Part shown: positions 48,179-56,600 of the stretch, in pieces
Layout of the letters: every line of letters begins with the position of its first letter
How positions within the stretch are numbered: position 1 is the stretch's first letter
Source: Mesobacterium pallidum
GTDB taxonomy: Bacteria > Pseudomonadota > Alphaproteobacteria > Rhodobacterales > Rhodobacteraceae
Assembly: GCF_019966535.1 (NCBI RefSeq)
Contig: NZ_JAIMID010000004.1
Location: 186,001-250,000, forward strand
Direction of reading: 5' to 3'
Length of the DNA stretch: 64,000 nucleotides
Translations under genes and position numbers: made by a program
The notes under the pieces: generated by a model
What the model was told of the DNA's origin: nothing
Databases searched by the model: none
Seen by the model: the letters and a program-made list of their open reading frames with translations, nothing else

Positions 48179-48238
48179 AAGGTGGGGTGAAACCCCACCC
48201 TACGGCAAACGGGGTAGGGTGGGGTTTCACCCCACCTT
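48179..48238. repeat. 25-bp perfect inverted repeat, REPIN-like, between convergent genes
   Basis: Arms 48179-48203 and 48214-48238 are perfectly complementary over 25 bp with a 10-nt loop. Each arm is itself a near-palindrome (GGTGGGGTGAAACCCCACC), so two small hairpins or one long one can form. Two inverted REP-like units of this shape are typical of REPINs; here it can also act as a bidirectional terminator for the synthase and phosphorylase. Confidence 0.75.
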
Positions 48239-48246
48239 GCGCACCG

Positions 48247-49998
48247 TCACTCGTCGATGCGGTTGGAAATCCAGCGGCACTGGTAGGGCGCCAGCGTGAT
48301 CACCTCGGCATCCAAAGCGATGCTCTCGCCGGTCAGCAGGTCGACCCACTCCTCGTCCGCGATCAGGTTGATGCTCGAGGCGGGCAGTTCGATCGTGTCG
48401 GCGCTGACGTTGTGCAGGGCGAACAGCGACTGGTTCCGGTCGAGCGATTGCCGCCAGATGCCGAACACCCGGTCCTCGAGATGCAGCGTGAACTGCGTGC
48501 CGTTCGGATGCAGCGCCGATTGCTGACGCCGGATGCGCAGCCGCCGCGACAGCTCTTTCAGCACGCGGGCATTGTCGCTGTCCGGATCGGCCAGCCGGTC
48601 CTTCAGCGCCGGGTAATCCCAGCGGTGCCGGTTGATCGCCCGGTTCATCCCGCGCCGCGTCACCGCCTCGTGGTCGTTGCGCGTGGCCAGCATGGAATGG
48701 ATGTAGAAGGCGGGGATACCTTCAAGCGACATGACGATGGTCTGCGAACAGATGAAGCGTTCGAAATGCCAGTCGTCGGTGCCGTTGAACGTGTGGCTCA
48801 GCGCCTCGTAATAGGAACAGTTCAGCTCATAGGGCGCCTCTCCGCCCGAGGGCAGGGCGCGCATCGACACCAGGCCCCCGGCCTCGCGCACCGTGGCGAT
48901 CATCTGGTCTATCTCGTCCTGCGGCAGCAGCCCTTCGGCCGGGCGCATGCCGATCCCGTCATGGCTGGCGGTGAAGTTGAGATAGGCGCAGCCCAGCGGC
49001 GCGGGCGGCATGGCGCGTTGCCAGGCCAGCAGGCGGCGGGCCGAGCCCGACATCAGCGCATGCAGGATCAGCGGTGGCAGAGGGAAGTTGTAGACCGCGT
49101 GCGCCTCGTTCCGCTGGCCGAAATAGCTGAGGTTCTCGGCCTTGGGCACGTTGGTTTCGGTCAGCAGGATCACCGTCTCGGTCGCGTAATCGACCAACAG
49201 GCGCAGCAGTTGCACGATGGCATGGGTTTCGGGCAGGTGGATCGACTTGGTGCCGATCTCCTTCCAGACAAAGGCCACGGCATCCAGCCGGATGGTCCGC
49301 ACCCCTTCGTCGATATGCAGCCGGATGATGCGCAGGATCTCGAGCAGCACCTCGGGATTCGAGAAATCCAGGTCGATCTGGTCGTGGCTGAAGGTGCACC
49401 AGACGTGCCGCGTGCCGTTCGAGGTCTCGACCTCCTGCAGCAGCGGCGTGGTGCGGGGGCGGACGACTTCGGACAGGTCGTCGGTCGGAGAAGCCTCGAA
49501 GAAGAACTTGTCATAGGGCGGCTGGCCCTGGCGATAGGCGTTGAACCAGACACCCTGGCTGCTGACATGGTTCAGCACGAGGTCGGACATCAGGTGGAAC
49601 TGCTGGCCGATCCGCTCGATATCGGACCATTCGCCAAGCGAGGAATTGACCTTGGTGTAATCGGTGACCGCGAACCCGTCATCCGAGGTGAAGGGAAAGA
49701 ACGGCAGGATGTGAACCCCGTTCACAACACCCTTAAGATGGGTCAGCAGGAAATCCAGCAGCACGTCCAGCGGCTTGTGCGCCCCGTCCATCAGCGTGTC
49801 GCCATAGGTGATGACGACGGCGTCCTTCTGGGACCACAGGTTGTTGCCCGGGGTGCGCGGCCGTTTGCGGCGATGCTTTCCCTCGGGCCAGAAGGCGTCG
49901 ATCACCTGGGTGGCGAGGATGTCGCAATCGGTCTCGGGATAGATCTTGCGCAGCAGCTGCGACAGCCGGCTGCTGAACGAGAGGGACGTGGATGGCAT
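48247..49998 (-). CDS. GH13_18 glucosyl phosphorylase, probable glucosylglycerate phosphorylase
   Basis: 583 aa, longer than sucrose phosphorylases (about 490-500) and near the size of the YcjM-type glucosylglycerate phosphorylases. GH13 motifs: DLVLNHVSSQGVWF, nucleophile Asp in RTIRLDAVAFVWKEIGT, acid/base Glu in LLTETNVPKAENLSYFG, and NFTASHDGIG. The TETNVPxAENLSYFG form is YcjM-like. It would split glucosylglycerate with phosphate to glucose-1-phosphate and glycerate. Convergent with the synthase. ATG 49998, weak AAGAG site. Confidence 0.8.
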   Translation of the reverse strand: MPSTSLSFSSRLSQLLRKIYPETDCDILATQVIDAFWPEGKHRRKRPRTPGNNLWSQKDAVVITYGDTLMDGAHKPLDVLLDFLLTHLKGVVNGVHILPFFPFTSDDGFAVTDYTKVNSSLGEWSDIERIGQQFHLMSDLVLNHVSSQGVWFNAYRQGQPPYDKFFFEASPTDDLSEVVRPRTTPLLQEVETSNGTRHVWCTFSHDQIDLDFSNPEVLLEILRIIRLHIDEGVRTIRLDAVAFVWKEIGTKSIHLPETHAIVQLLRLLVDYATETVILLTETNVPKAENLSYFGQRNEAHAVYNFPLPPLILHALMSGSARRLLAWQRAMPPAPLGCAYLNFTASHDGIGMRPAEGLLPQDEIDQMIATVREAGGLVSMRALPSGGEAPYELNCSYYEALSHTFNGTDDWHFERFICSQTIVMSLEGIPAFYIHSMLATRNDHEAVTRRGMNRAINRHRWDYPALKDRLADPDSDNARVLKELSRRLRIRRQQSALHPNGTQFTLHLEDRVFGIWRQSLDRNQSLFALHNVSADTIELPASSINLIADEEWVDLLTGESIALDAEVITLAPYQCRWISNRIDE

Positions 49999-50026
49999 TG
50001 TTCGCGCTCTTGCTTGCTGGACCGGT

Positions 50027-50040
50027 CGAAACCGGTTTCG
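50027..50040 (-). promoter_or_regulatory. LacI-type operator palindrome before phosphorylase gene
   Basis: Perfect 14-bp palindrome CGAAACCGGTTTCG with the central CG and GAAAC/GTTTC arms typical of LacI-family operators, 29-42 bp upstream of the phosphorylase start. No LacI gene is in the window. Confidence 0.55.
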
Positions 50041-50096
50041 GGGCCAGTAAACCAGCTTGGCCCGCCAAGGTCCAGCAGTCGCGCACGGCCCAACGC

Positions 50097-50132
50097 AAAG
50101 CCCCGCACGGCGCGGGCACGGTGCGGGGCTTT
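50097..50132. terminator. Strong bidirectional terminator with no adjacent coding gene
   Basis: Perfect 12-bp arms AAAGCCCCGCAC (50097-50108) and GTGCGGGGCTTT (50121-50132), then T on the plus strand, so U-runs flank it on both strands. It lies in the 410-bp gap 49999-50408, which has no credible protein gene. It may end the amidotransferase transcript from the right, 277 bp after its stop, or a small RNA. Confidence 0.6.
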
Positions 50133-50408
50133 TCGGGCGGCGCCTGTCGGAGCGGCCCGTGCGGCGCGTCATTCCGGGAGTGCCGCGTCGCGCGGACGGG
50201 CAGCGTGAGTGATGGCCTTTCGGAAAGGGGGCAGGACGCGCGGGGCGGTCACTTGCCCGGTGCCCGGAATGGGGCGGCTGACTGGTCCCTCCTCTGGTGA
50301 AGGGGTGAAATGAGCATCCGCGATGAAAATGGCCGCGGTCAGTAATCCGTGCGGTGGTGGGCGCCGGGCCCGCCAAGTAACCCTTTCAGGATGCCACAGT
50401 ATGGCCGT

Positions 50409-51149
50409 TCAGGCAATGGCGTAGCACGAAACGAAGTTCTGCAGGATCCGCTCGGGCCAGGTCACATCGGCTGCGCGGCACATGGCGATCAGGTCATCTG
50501 CCTCGTCGGGATGGAAATATCCCTTGTTGCGGTAACGCCGGATGCGGGTCTCGAAGACGGCAGCATCGGCCTCGGGGTGGAACTGGGTTGCATAGACGTT
50601 CCGGCCATGGCGCATGATCTGCACCGGGCAGGGGGCGGACCGCGCGATCAGGGTGCTGCCCTCGGGCATGACCTCCACCGCCTCCTTGTGGCCCACGAAG
50701 GCGTCGAAGCTGTCCGGCAGCCCGGCCATCAGCGGATCGGCACGGCCCTCGGGCGACAGCGTGCAGGTGACGGGGCCGACCGGCTCGCCATAGCGGCCCT
50801 GGCCAACATGGCCGCCCAGGTGATGGGCCAGGATGCCGAGCCCGTAGCAGCAGCCGAGATAGGGGATGTCGCGGGCGCAGATCTCGGGCATCAACGACAG
50901 GATCGTGGCCTCGATCCGCGCCTCGACCGGGTCCTTGCCCGCCGCGGGGTCGCTGACGCAGCCCGGGCCGCCGCCGACGATGACGCCGGCATAGTCGCCA
51001 AGGTCAAGGTCCCCCGGCAGCGGCTCGCAGTCCAGCCGAATGCGGCGGGTCTGCGCGGCCGTCATCCGACCTTTGTCGAGAAAGGCGGCATATTCGTCGT
51101 CCGAGGTATCCGCCTCGGGGCGCAATTGCAGGATCAGGAAAGGTTTCAT
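50409..51149 (-). CDS. Class I glutamine amidotransferase (GMP synthase-like)
   Basis: 246 aa single GATase domain. Nucleophile Cys in YLGCCYGLGILAHHLGG and the His-Glu pair in YATQFHPEAD are intact. Stand-alone relatives are often called GMP synthase-like but may act as gamma-glutamyl hydrolases. Start ATG 51149, with GGGGGACC upstream; the longer frame adds a basic tail without a ribosome site. No partner synthetase is next to it. Confidence 0.82.
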   Translation of the reverse strand: MKPFLILQLRPEADTSDDEYAAFLDKGRMTAAQTRRIRLDCEPLPGDLDLGDYAGVIVGGGPGCVSDPAAGKDPVEARIEATILSLMPEICARDIPYLGCCYGLGILAHHLGGHVGQGRYGEPVGPVTCTLSPEGRADPLMAGLPDSFDAFVGHKEAVEVMPEGSTLIARSAPCPVQIMRHGRNVYATQFHPEADAAVFETRIRRYRNKGYFHPDEADDLIAMCRAADVTWPERILQNFVSCYAIA

Positions 51150-51240
51150 GCCGGGTCCCCCACGTCTTGCCCCTGTCTTGGCGGCAAGGGGCACGGGGCG
51201 CAAGGCCCGGAGCCAATCAGCCGCAAGCGCCGGATTGAAA

Positions 51241-51267
51241 AACGCCCGCGAGGACAGCGCGGGCGTT
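51241..51267 (-). terminator. Intrinsic terminator of the DUF882 gene
   Basis: Stem AACGCCCGCG (51241-51250) / CGCGGGCGTT (51258-51267), 7-nt loop; on the minus strand a run of five U (complement of 51238-51242) follows. It is 36 bp after the DUF882 stop. Confidence 0.8.
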
Positions 51268-51302
51268 CAACATGGAACCTTGTCGGCCTTGGCGGGTTGC
51301 CC

Positions 51303-51872
51303 TTACGAGCCCCACGAGCGGACGGAGCCGCAATCCATATGCACGAAATTCGAGCCGGAGTAGCGACCGACGCCGCCCCCGCGGCAGGACATAGCCGCCT
51401 TGGCCATCTGGTTGACCGAGCGCGAGTTAAGCCGGACGTCCGCGGCCTTGCCCTGCATGTGGAGCGAGTTCTTGGCCACGCCCGAGCTGCGCGCGCGCAG
51501 CATGTTGTTGGTCTGCGGGCTGCGATAGCCCGACACCAGCATGTAGGGTTCGGTCACGTCCATCAGGTTGTGGGCTGCGGCCAGGATGTCGATCGTGCGC
51601 AGGTCGATGAACTTGACCTGGTCGGTGCGCCAGTCGCGCATGAATTTGTGGACCTCGTCCACGGATTCCTTGATGTAGTCGCCTTCGACCCAGTAGATCA
51701 TGTCGATCTTTTCGCCGGTGCGGCCCGAGTACATCTTGATCCGGCGGATGTCGCCGCCGCCGCGCAGGAAGCCTGCTGCATTGGTGTAGGTGGGAGCCGC
51801 CGTAACGGCCGTCGCTGCGAATGCGGCCATGAGGCCGCGGCGTGTGAACACGCCGGTGCGTTTGTCTGTCAT
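51303..51872 (-). CDS. DUF882 (YcbK-like) exported peptidoglycan-binding/M15-like protein
   Basis: 189 aa. Twin-arginine-like signal (TRRGLMAAFAATAVTAAPT). The mature part shows the M15A-type zinc fold: VSGYRSPQTNNML, SLHMQGKAADVRL (His and Asp) and SNFVHMDCG (His). Probably cleaves or binds peptidoglycan cross-links in the periplasm. It is divergent from an L,D-transpeptidase across a 344-bp gap, a fitting partner. Confidence 0.85.
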   Translation of the reverse strand: MTDKRTGVFTRRGLMAAFAATAVTAAPTYTNAAGFLRGGGDIRRIKMYSGRTGEKIDMIYWVEGDYIKESVDEVHKFMRDWRTDQVKFIDLRTIDILAAAHNLMDVTEPYMLVSGYRSPQTNNMLRARSSGVAKNSLHMQGKAADVRLNSRSVNQMAKAAMSCRGGGVGRYSGSNFVHMDCGSVRSWGS

Positions 51873-52146
51873 GGTTAGCGCTGTCCCGTCGCTCTACCTG
51901 TTTCTCTGCCGCAACGTTGTGCGGACCTGCCATCTCATCCCCAGATGTGAGACTTCTATGCCACGAAGGGCCAAGCGGACCAAGGCCGGATTCGGGCAGG
52001 GGGGAAAAATCAAGAGATTTCGGCAGATTTTTGCTGAGAGGGCTGCGAAGCCCCTCTGGTGTGGCGGATTCTCCTCGTTTCCCCCTTTCCACGGGGGCGT
52101 GGTTGACGCATTCGGGTTTAAACTTCGGAACTTAAGTAAATGTGAA

Positions 52147-52177
52147 TAGACTTCTCTGCCTGCTGTTTTGTGATAAT
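52147..52177 (+). promoter_or_regulatory. Extended -10 promoter of the L,D-transpeptidase gene
   Basis: TGTGATAAT, an extended -10 (TG-N-TATAAT type), with the hexamer at 52172-52177, 39 bp before the ATG. The -35 is poor (TAGACT at 52147-52152, 19-bp spacer). The gap 51873-52216 is AT-rich and holds two imperfect hairpins near 52037-52057 and 52081-52100; no gene is seen. Confidence 0.45.
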
Positions 52178-52216
52178 GGGGCCGAGTTGTAACGATAGAA
52201 GAGGATCGACCACGCC

Positions 52217-53827
52217 ATGCGCATGCTGCCGCTCTCCCGCCGGATCTCCGCCCTTGCACTGGGGGCCGCGGTCGCCTCGACGCTGGCCTTGGGGGCCGCG
52301 CCCGCGATGGCGCAGGGGGTGACGGCCTTCAAGCAGGCTGTGGCCGAGGCGGCCGCGCAGGACAAGGGCATCGCCGCCTATTACCAGGCCGCGAATTACG
52401 ATGACCTCTGGACCGGCAACGACGACGGCGCGCGCCGCCGCGCGCTGCTCGAGGCGGTGGCCGATGCCGGCGCCCATGGCCTGCCCGCCGGGCGCTACGA
52501 CCCCGCCGCGATCGAGGCGCTGCTGGCCAGCCCCAAGACCGCCCGCGACCGGGGCCGGGTCGAGGTCGAGATGTCGAAGCTGTTCCTGCAGTACGCCCGC
52601 GACATCCAGACCGGCGTGCTCGAGCCCAAGCGCATCGACAGCGGCATCGTCAGGGCGATTCCCTACCGCGACCGCGCCTCGCTGCTGGCGGCGGTGGGCA
52701 AGTCGACGCCCAAGGCCTTCTTCCGCGCGCTGCCGCCGAAGACCGGCGAATATGCCCGGCTGATGAAGGAAAAGATGCGGCTGGAAAAGCTGCTGGCGCA
52801 GGGCGGCTGGGGCCAGTCCGTGCCGGGCAGCAAGCTTGAGCCCGGCGCGCAGGGCGCGGGCGTCGTGGCACTGCGCAACCGGCTGGTGGCCATGGGCTAC
52901 ATGGCGCCTTCGGCCAGCCAGTCCTATGACGCGGCCATGCAGCAGGCGGTGCAGCAGTTCCAGGTCGACCATGGGCTGAGCCCGGACGGCGTCGCCGGCA
53001 GCGGCACCCTGGCCGAGATCAACGTGCCGGTCGAACGCCGGTTGCAGTCGATCCTGGTCGCGATGGAGCGCGAGCGCTGGACGAACATTCCGCGCGGCGA
53101 CCGCCATGTGCTGGTCAATCTCACGGATTTCTCGGCCAAGATCGTCGATTTCGACAAGGTCACCTTCGAGACCCGCTCGGTCATCGGGGCCGACAGCTCG
53201 GACCGGCGCAGCCCGGAGTTTTCCGACGTGATGGAGCACATGGTCATCAACCCGACCTGGAACGTGCCGCGCTCGATCGCCGTCAAGGAGTACCTGCCGA
53301 TGATGAAGCGGAACCCGAACGCGGCGGGGCACCTGAACCTCTATGATGCGCGCGGCCGCCAGGTCAGCCGCAGCAGCATCAACTTCAACGCCTACACGGA
53401 ACGCACCTTCCCCTACAACATCAAGCAGCCGCCGTCGGACGGCAACGCGCTGGGGCTGGTCAAGTTCATGTTCCCGAACAAGTACAACATCTACCTGCAC
53501 GACACGCCATCCAAGAGCCTGTTCGAGCGCGAGACCCGCGCCTTCAGCCACGGCTGCATCCGGCTGCAACAGCCCTTCGACTTTGCCTATGCGCTGCTGG
53601 CGGTGCAGACCGATGACCCGAAGGGCCTGTTCCACAGCAAGCTGAATACCGGGCGCGAGACGGTGGTGCCGCTGGACCAGCCGATCCCGGTGCACCTGAT
53701 CTACCGCACGGCCTTCACCCAGGCGAAGGGCAACACCAACTATCGCCGCGACGTCTACGGCCGTGACGCCAAGATCTGGAACGCGCTGTCGGCGGCCGGG
53801 GTTACGTTGCGCGCCGTTCAGGGCTAA
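52217..53827 (+). CDS. L,D-transpeptidase (YcbB/LdtD-like)
   Basis: 536 aa, periplasmic. Signal peptide to about residue 32 (APAMA-QGV). Helical scaffold domain, a peptidoglycan-binding_1 domain (about 215-275; YDAAMQQAVQQFQVDHGLSPDGVAG), then a YkuD catalytic domain with Cys 447 in FSHGCIRLQQPFDFA. Forms 3-3 cross-links in peptidoglycan or attaches proteins. AGAGGATC precedes ATG 52217. Confidence 0.92.
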   Translation: MRMLPLSRRISALALGAAVASTLALGAAPAMAQGVTAFKQAVAEAAAQDKGIAAYYQAANYDDLWTGNDDGARRRALLEAVADAGAHGLPAGRYDPAAIEALLASPKTARDRGRVEVEMSKLFLQYARDIQTGVLEPKRIDSGIVRAIPYRDRASLLAAVGKSTPKAFFRALPPKTGEYARLMKEKMRLEKLLAQGGWGQSVPGSKLEPGAQGAGVVALRNRLVAMGYMAPSASQSYDAAMQQAVQQFQVDHGLSPDGVAGSGTLAEINVPVERRLQSILVAMERERWTNIPRGDRHVLVNLTDFSAKIVDFDKVTFETRSVIGADSSDRRSPEFSDVMEHMVINPTWNVPRSIAVKEYLPMMKRNPNAAGHLNLYDARGRQVSRSSINFNAYTERTFPYNIKQPPSDGNALGLVKFMFPNKYNIYLHDTPSKSLFERETRAFSHGCIRLQQPFDFAYALLAVQTDDPKGLFHSKLNTGRETVVPLDQPIPVHLIYRTAFTQAKGNTNYRRDVYGRDAKIWNALSAAGVTLRAVQG

Positions 53828-53857
53828 ACCGGGCCCCGAGACGAACGGGGGCCAGAG

Positions 53858-54949
53858 ATGGATCATTCGATTTCCGAGATCGCGGCGGCGCTGGGGGCGA
53901 AGGCCCTTGGCGCCGTAGATATTCGTGTGAGCGGCGTGGCCGAGCCGGCGATGGCTGGCCCCGAGCACCTGGCCATGGCGATGAAGCCGGCCTTTGCCGA
54001 GCAATTGAGCGCCGGCCGCGCCCGCGCCGCCATGCTGTGGGAAGGCGCGGATTGGCAGGCCATGGGCCTCGAGGCGGCGATCACCGCGCCGCGCCCGCGC
54101 TTTGCCATGGCCGGGCTCAGCGCCATGATGGACCGGGGGCAGGGCTACAAGCCCGGCATCAGCCCGGCCGCGCTGATCGACCCCCATGCGCAGATCGGCC
54201 GCAACGTGACCGTGGGCGCGCTGGCCGTGATCTCGGCCGGGGCGGTGATCGGCGACGGATCGGTCATCGGCCCGCAATGTTTCATCGGCTGCGACGCGGT
54301 GCTGGGCGAAAACGCCTACCTGCGTGAAGGCGTGCGGATCGGCGCGCGGGTGCGCATCGGCGCCCGCTTCATCGCGCAGCCCGGCGCGGTGATCGGCGGC
54401 GACGGGTTCAGCTTTGTCACGCCCGAGGAATCGGCGGTCGAGCGCGTGCGCGACACGCTGGGTGACGCGGGCGAGGCCAAGGGCCAGAGCTATGCGCGGA
54501 TCCATTCGCTGGGCAGCGTGACGATTGGTGACGACGTCGAGATCGGTGCCAATTCCTGCATCGACTGCGGCACCGTGCGCGACACGGCGGTGGGCAACGG
54601 GGTCAAGATCGACAACCTCGCCCAGATCGGCCACAACGTGGTGATCGGCAACGACGTGCTGGTCTGCGCGCAGGTCGGCATCGCGGGCTCGTCGCGCATC
54701 GGCAACAACGTGGTGCTGGGCGGTCAGACCGGGGTCAGCGACAACGTCTTTGTCGGCGACAACGCCATCACCGGGGGCGCGACCAAGGTGCTGGCCAACG
54801 TGCCCGCCGGCCGTGTCATGCTGGGCTACCCGGCGATGAAGATGGACAGCCATATCGAGGTCTACAAGGCCCTGCGCAAGCTGCCGCGCCTGCTGCGCGA
54901 TGTCGCCGCCCTCAAGAAAGCGGTTTCCAACGGGGACGCGACCGAGTAA
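53858..54949 (+). CDS. lpxD: UDP-3-O-acylglucosamine N-acyltransferase (LpxD)
   Basis: 363 aa. N-terminal uridine-binding domain, then left-handed beta-helix hexapeptide repeats (IGRNVTVGALAVISAGAVIGDG), catalytic His in DNLAQIGHNVVIGN, and a C-terminal helix. Adds the second 3-hydroxyacyl chain of lipid A from acyl-ACP. No lpxA, lpxB or fabZ is adjacent; instead an ACP and a ketosynthase follow, which is not the usual arrangement. Confidence 0.9.
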   Translation: MDHSISEIAAALGAKALGAVDIRVSGVAEPAMAGPEHLAMAMKPAFAEQLSAGRARAAMLWEGADWQAMGLEAAITAPRPRFAMAGLSAMMDRGQGYKPGISPAALIDPHAQIGRNVTVGALAVISAGAVIGDGSVIGPQCFIGCDAVLGENAYLREGVRIGARVRIGARFIAQPGAVIGGDGFSFVTPEESAVERVRDTLGDAGEAKGQSYARIHSLGSVTIGDDVEIGANSCIDCGTVRDTAVGNGVKIDNLAQIGHNVVIGNDVLVCAQVGIAGSSRIGNNVVLGGQTGVSDNVFVGDNAITGGATKVLANVPAGRVMLGYPAMKMDSHIEVYKALRKLPRLLRDVAALKKAVSNGDATE

Positions 54950-54985
54950 TCCCCGGGCAGTACAGGGCAGGCAGGAGATCGTGCC

Positions 54986-55246
54986 ATGAACGTCAAGGAC
55001 AAGGTCATCGGAATCATCGCCGAACAGGCCGTGCTGGACCCGTCGGACGTGACGCTGGACAGCACGCTGGAAGATCTCGGCATCGACAGCCTGGGGCTGG
55101 TCGAGAGCATTTTTGCCATCGAGGAAGCCTTTGACATCCAGGTCCCGTTCAACGCCAACGCTCCGCAGGAAAGCGATTTCGACATCTCGTCCGTGGCGAA
55201 GATCGTCGAGGGGGTCGAGCGGCTGGTCGCAGAGCAGAAGGTCTGA
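54986..55246 (+). CDS. Specialised acyl carrier protein
   Basis: 86 aa, acidic. 4'-phosphopantetheine Ser 35 in DLGIDSLGLVESIFAIEEAF. FAIEEAFDIQVPF resembles AcpXL-like carrier proteins (FAIDKAFGIKIP) rather than the housekeeping AcpP (DSLDTVELVMA...). It probably carries a dedicated acyl chain for the ketosynthase downstream and LpxD upstream. AGGAG precedes ATG 54986. Confidence 0.85.
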   Translation: MNVKDKVIGIIAEQAVLDPSDVTLDSTLEDLGIDSLGLVESIFAIEEAFDIQVPFNANAPQESDFDISSVAKIVEGVERLVAEQKV

Positions 55247-55270
55247 CCGGCGCAGGGGAGGGCGCGCCCG

Positions 55271-56488
55271 ATGCGTGAGATGAAACGGGTGGTGATCACA
55301 GGCGCAGGCACGGTCAACGCGCTTGGGCGCAACGTGCCGGATACGCTGGAAGCGATGCGCGAGGGGCGCTGCGGGATCGGCGAGCTCGACATTCCCGATA
55401 TCGACCGGCTGTCGGTCAAGATCGGTGCGCAGGTCAAGGGCTTTACCGCCGAGAACCATTTCAACCGACAGCAGATGTCGCTGTACGACCGGTTCACGCA
55501 GTTCACCCTGCTGTCGGCGCGCGAGGCGATCGCGCAGTCGGGGCTGGAGTTTGCCGGCGAGCTGGCCGCGCGCTCGGGCGTGGTGCTGGGCAATTCGGGC
55601 GGCGGGATGACCACGCTCGACGAAAATTACCGCTCGGTCTACGAGGAGGGGAAGAACCGCGTTCATCCCTTCGTCGTGCCGAAGCTGATGAACAATGCCG
55701 CGGCCAGCCATGTGAGCATGGAGTTCAACCTCAAGGGCCCCGCCTTTACCGTCGCTTCGGCCTGCGCCTCGTCGAACCACGCCATGGCGCAGGCCTTCCA
55801 GATGGTCCATGGCGGCATGGCGCCGGTCATGGTCACGGGCGGGTCGGAATCCATGCTGTGTTTCGGCGGGGTGAAGGCCTGGGAAGGGCTGCGGGTCATG
55901 TCGAAAGACGCCTGCCGGCCCTTCAGCGCCAACCGCAACGGCATGGTGCAGGGCGAGGGGGCGGGTGTCTTCGTCTTCGAGGATTACGACCACGCCCGCG
56001 CGCGCGGTGCCGAGATCCTGGCCGAGGTGGCGGGGTTTGCCATGTCCTCGGACGCCTCGGACATCGTCATGCCGTCGAAACAGGGCGCGGCCCGGGCCAT
56101 CGCCGGCGCACTGGCTGATGCGCGGATCGACCGGTCGGAAGTGCAGTATATCAACGCCCATGGCACCGGCACCGCGGCCAATGACAAGACCGAATGCGCG
56201 GCCGTGGCCGATGTCTTCGGACCTTACGCGGATTCGCTGATGATCTCGTCGACCAAGTCGATGCATGGCCACCTGATCGGCGGCACCGGCGCGGTCGAGC
56301 TGCTGGCCTGCATCATGGCCCTGCGCGACGGCATCGTCGCCCCGACCATCGGCTACGAGGAGCCGGACCCGGAATGCGCGCTCGACGTGGTGCCGAACCA
56401 GGCGCGCGAGGCCAAGGTTTCGGTCGCGCTGAGCAACGCCTTTGCCTTCGGCGGGCTCAACGCGGTACTGGCGCTGCGCAAGGTCTGA
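55271..56488 (+). CDS. Beta-ketoacyl-ACP synthase II-type (FabF-like)
   Basis: 405 aa. Condensing-enzyme triad intact: Cys 165 in VASACASSNHAMAQ, His in NAHGTGTAANDKTE and His in SMHGHLIGGTGAVE. Probably elongates the acyl chain on the adjacent carrier protein. Together with the acyl carrier protein, 24 bp upstream, it forms a dedicated fatty-acyl module in the lpxD operon. Confidence 0.87.
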   Translation: MREMKRVVITGAGTVNALGRNVPDTLEAMREGRCGIGELDIPDIDRLSVKIGAQVKGFTAENHFNRQQMSLYDRFTQFTLLSAREAIAQSGLEFAGELAARSGVVLGNSGGGMTTLDENYRSVYEEGKNRVHPFVVPKLMNNAAASHVSMEFNLKGPAFTVASACASSNHAMAQAFQMVHGGMAPVMVTGGSESMLCFGGVKAWEGLRVMSKDACRPFSANRNGMVQGEGAGVFVFEDYDHARARGAEILAEVAGFAMSSDASDIVMPSKQGAARAIAGALADARIDRSEVQYINAHGTGTAANDKTECAAVADVFGPYADSLMISSTKSMHGHLIGGTGAVELLACIMALRDGIVAPTIGYEEPDPECALDVVPNQAREAKVSVALSNAFAFGGLNAVLALRKV

Positions 56489-56534
56489 ACGTGATCCGGA
56501 TGAGTGCTGCGCACGCTTGATTATTAAGGGTTAA

Positions 56535-56600
56535 GGGGGGCGATGCCCCCCTCGGCCTGCGGCCTCACCCCCCAAGGTATTTGGAAAACAATGAAGTCAG
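56535..56600. repeat. Dispersed repeat copy acting as convergent terminator
   Basis: Stem GGGGGGC (56535-56541) / GCCCCCC (56545-56551), then GGTATTTGGAAAACAATGAAG, the inverse of the CTTCATCTTTCCAAAAATA part of the copies at 13953-14126. It fills the gap between the convergent ketosynthase and nucleotidyltransferase genes. Confidence 0.6.

Noticed and set aside
48187..50208. 673-aa plus-strand frame over the phosphorylase
   Set aside because: Shadow frame; the minus strand holds all GH13 motifs.
52118..56272. 1384-aa antisense open frame over lpxD and neighbours
   Set aside because: It spans four clear sense genes; composition (Arg/His/Gly/Ala) is typical of reading third-position-GC codons in reverse.
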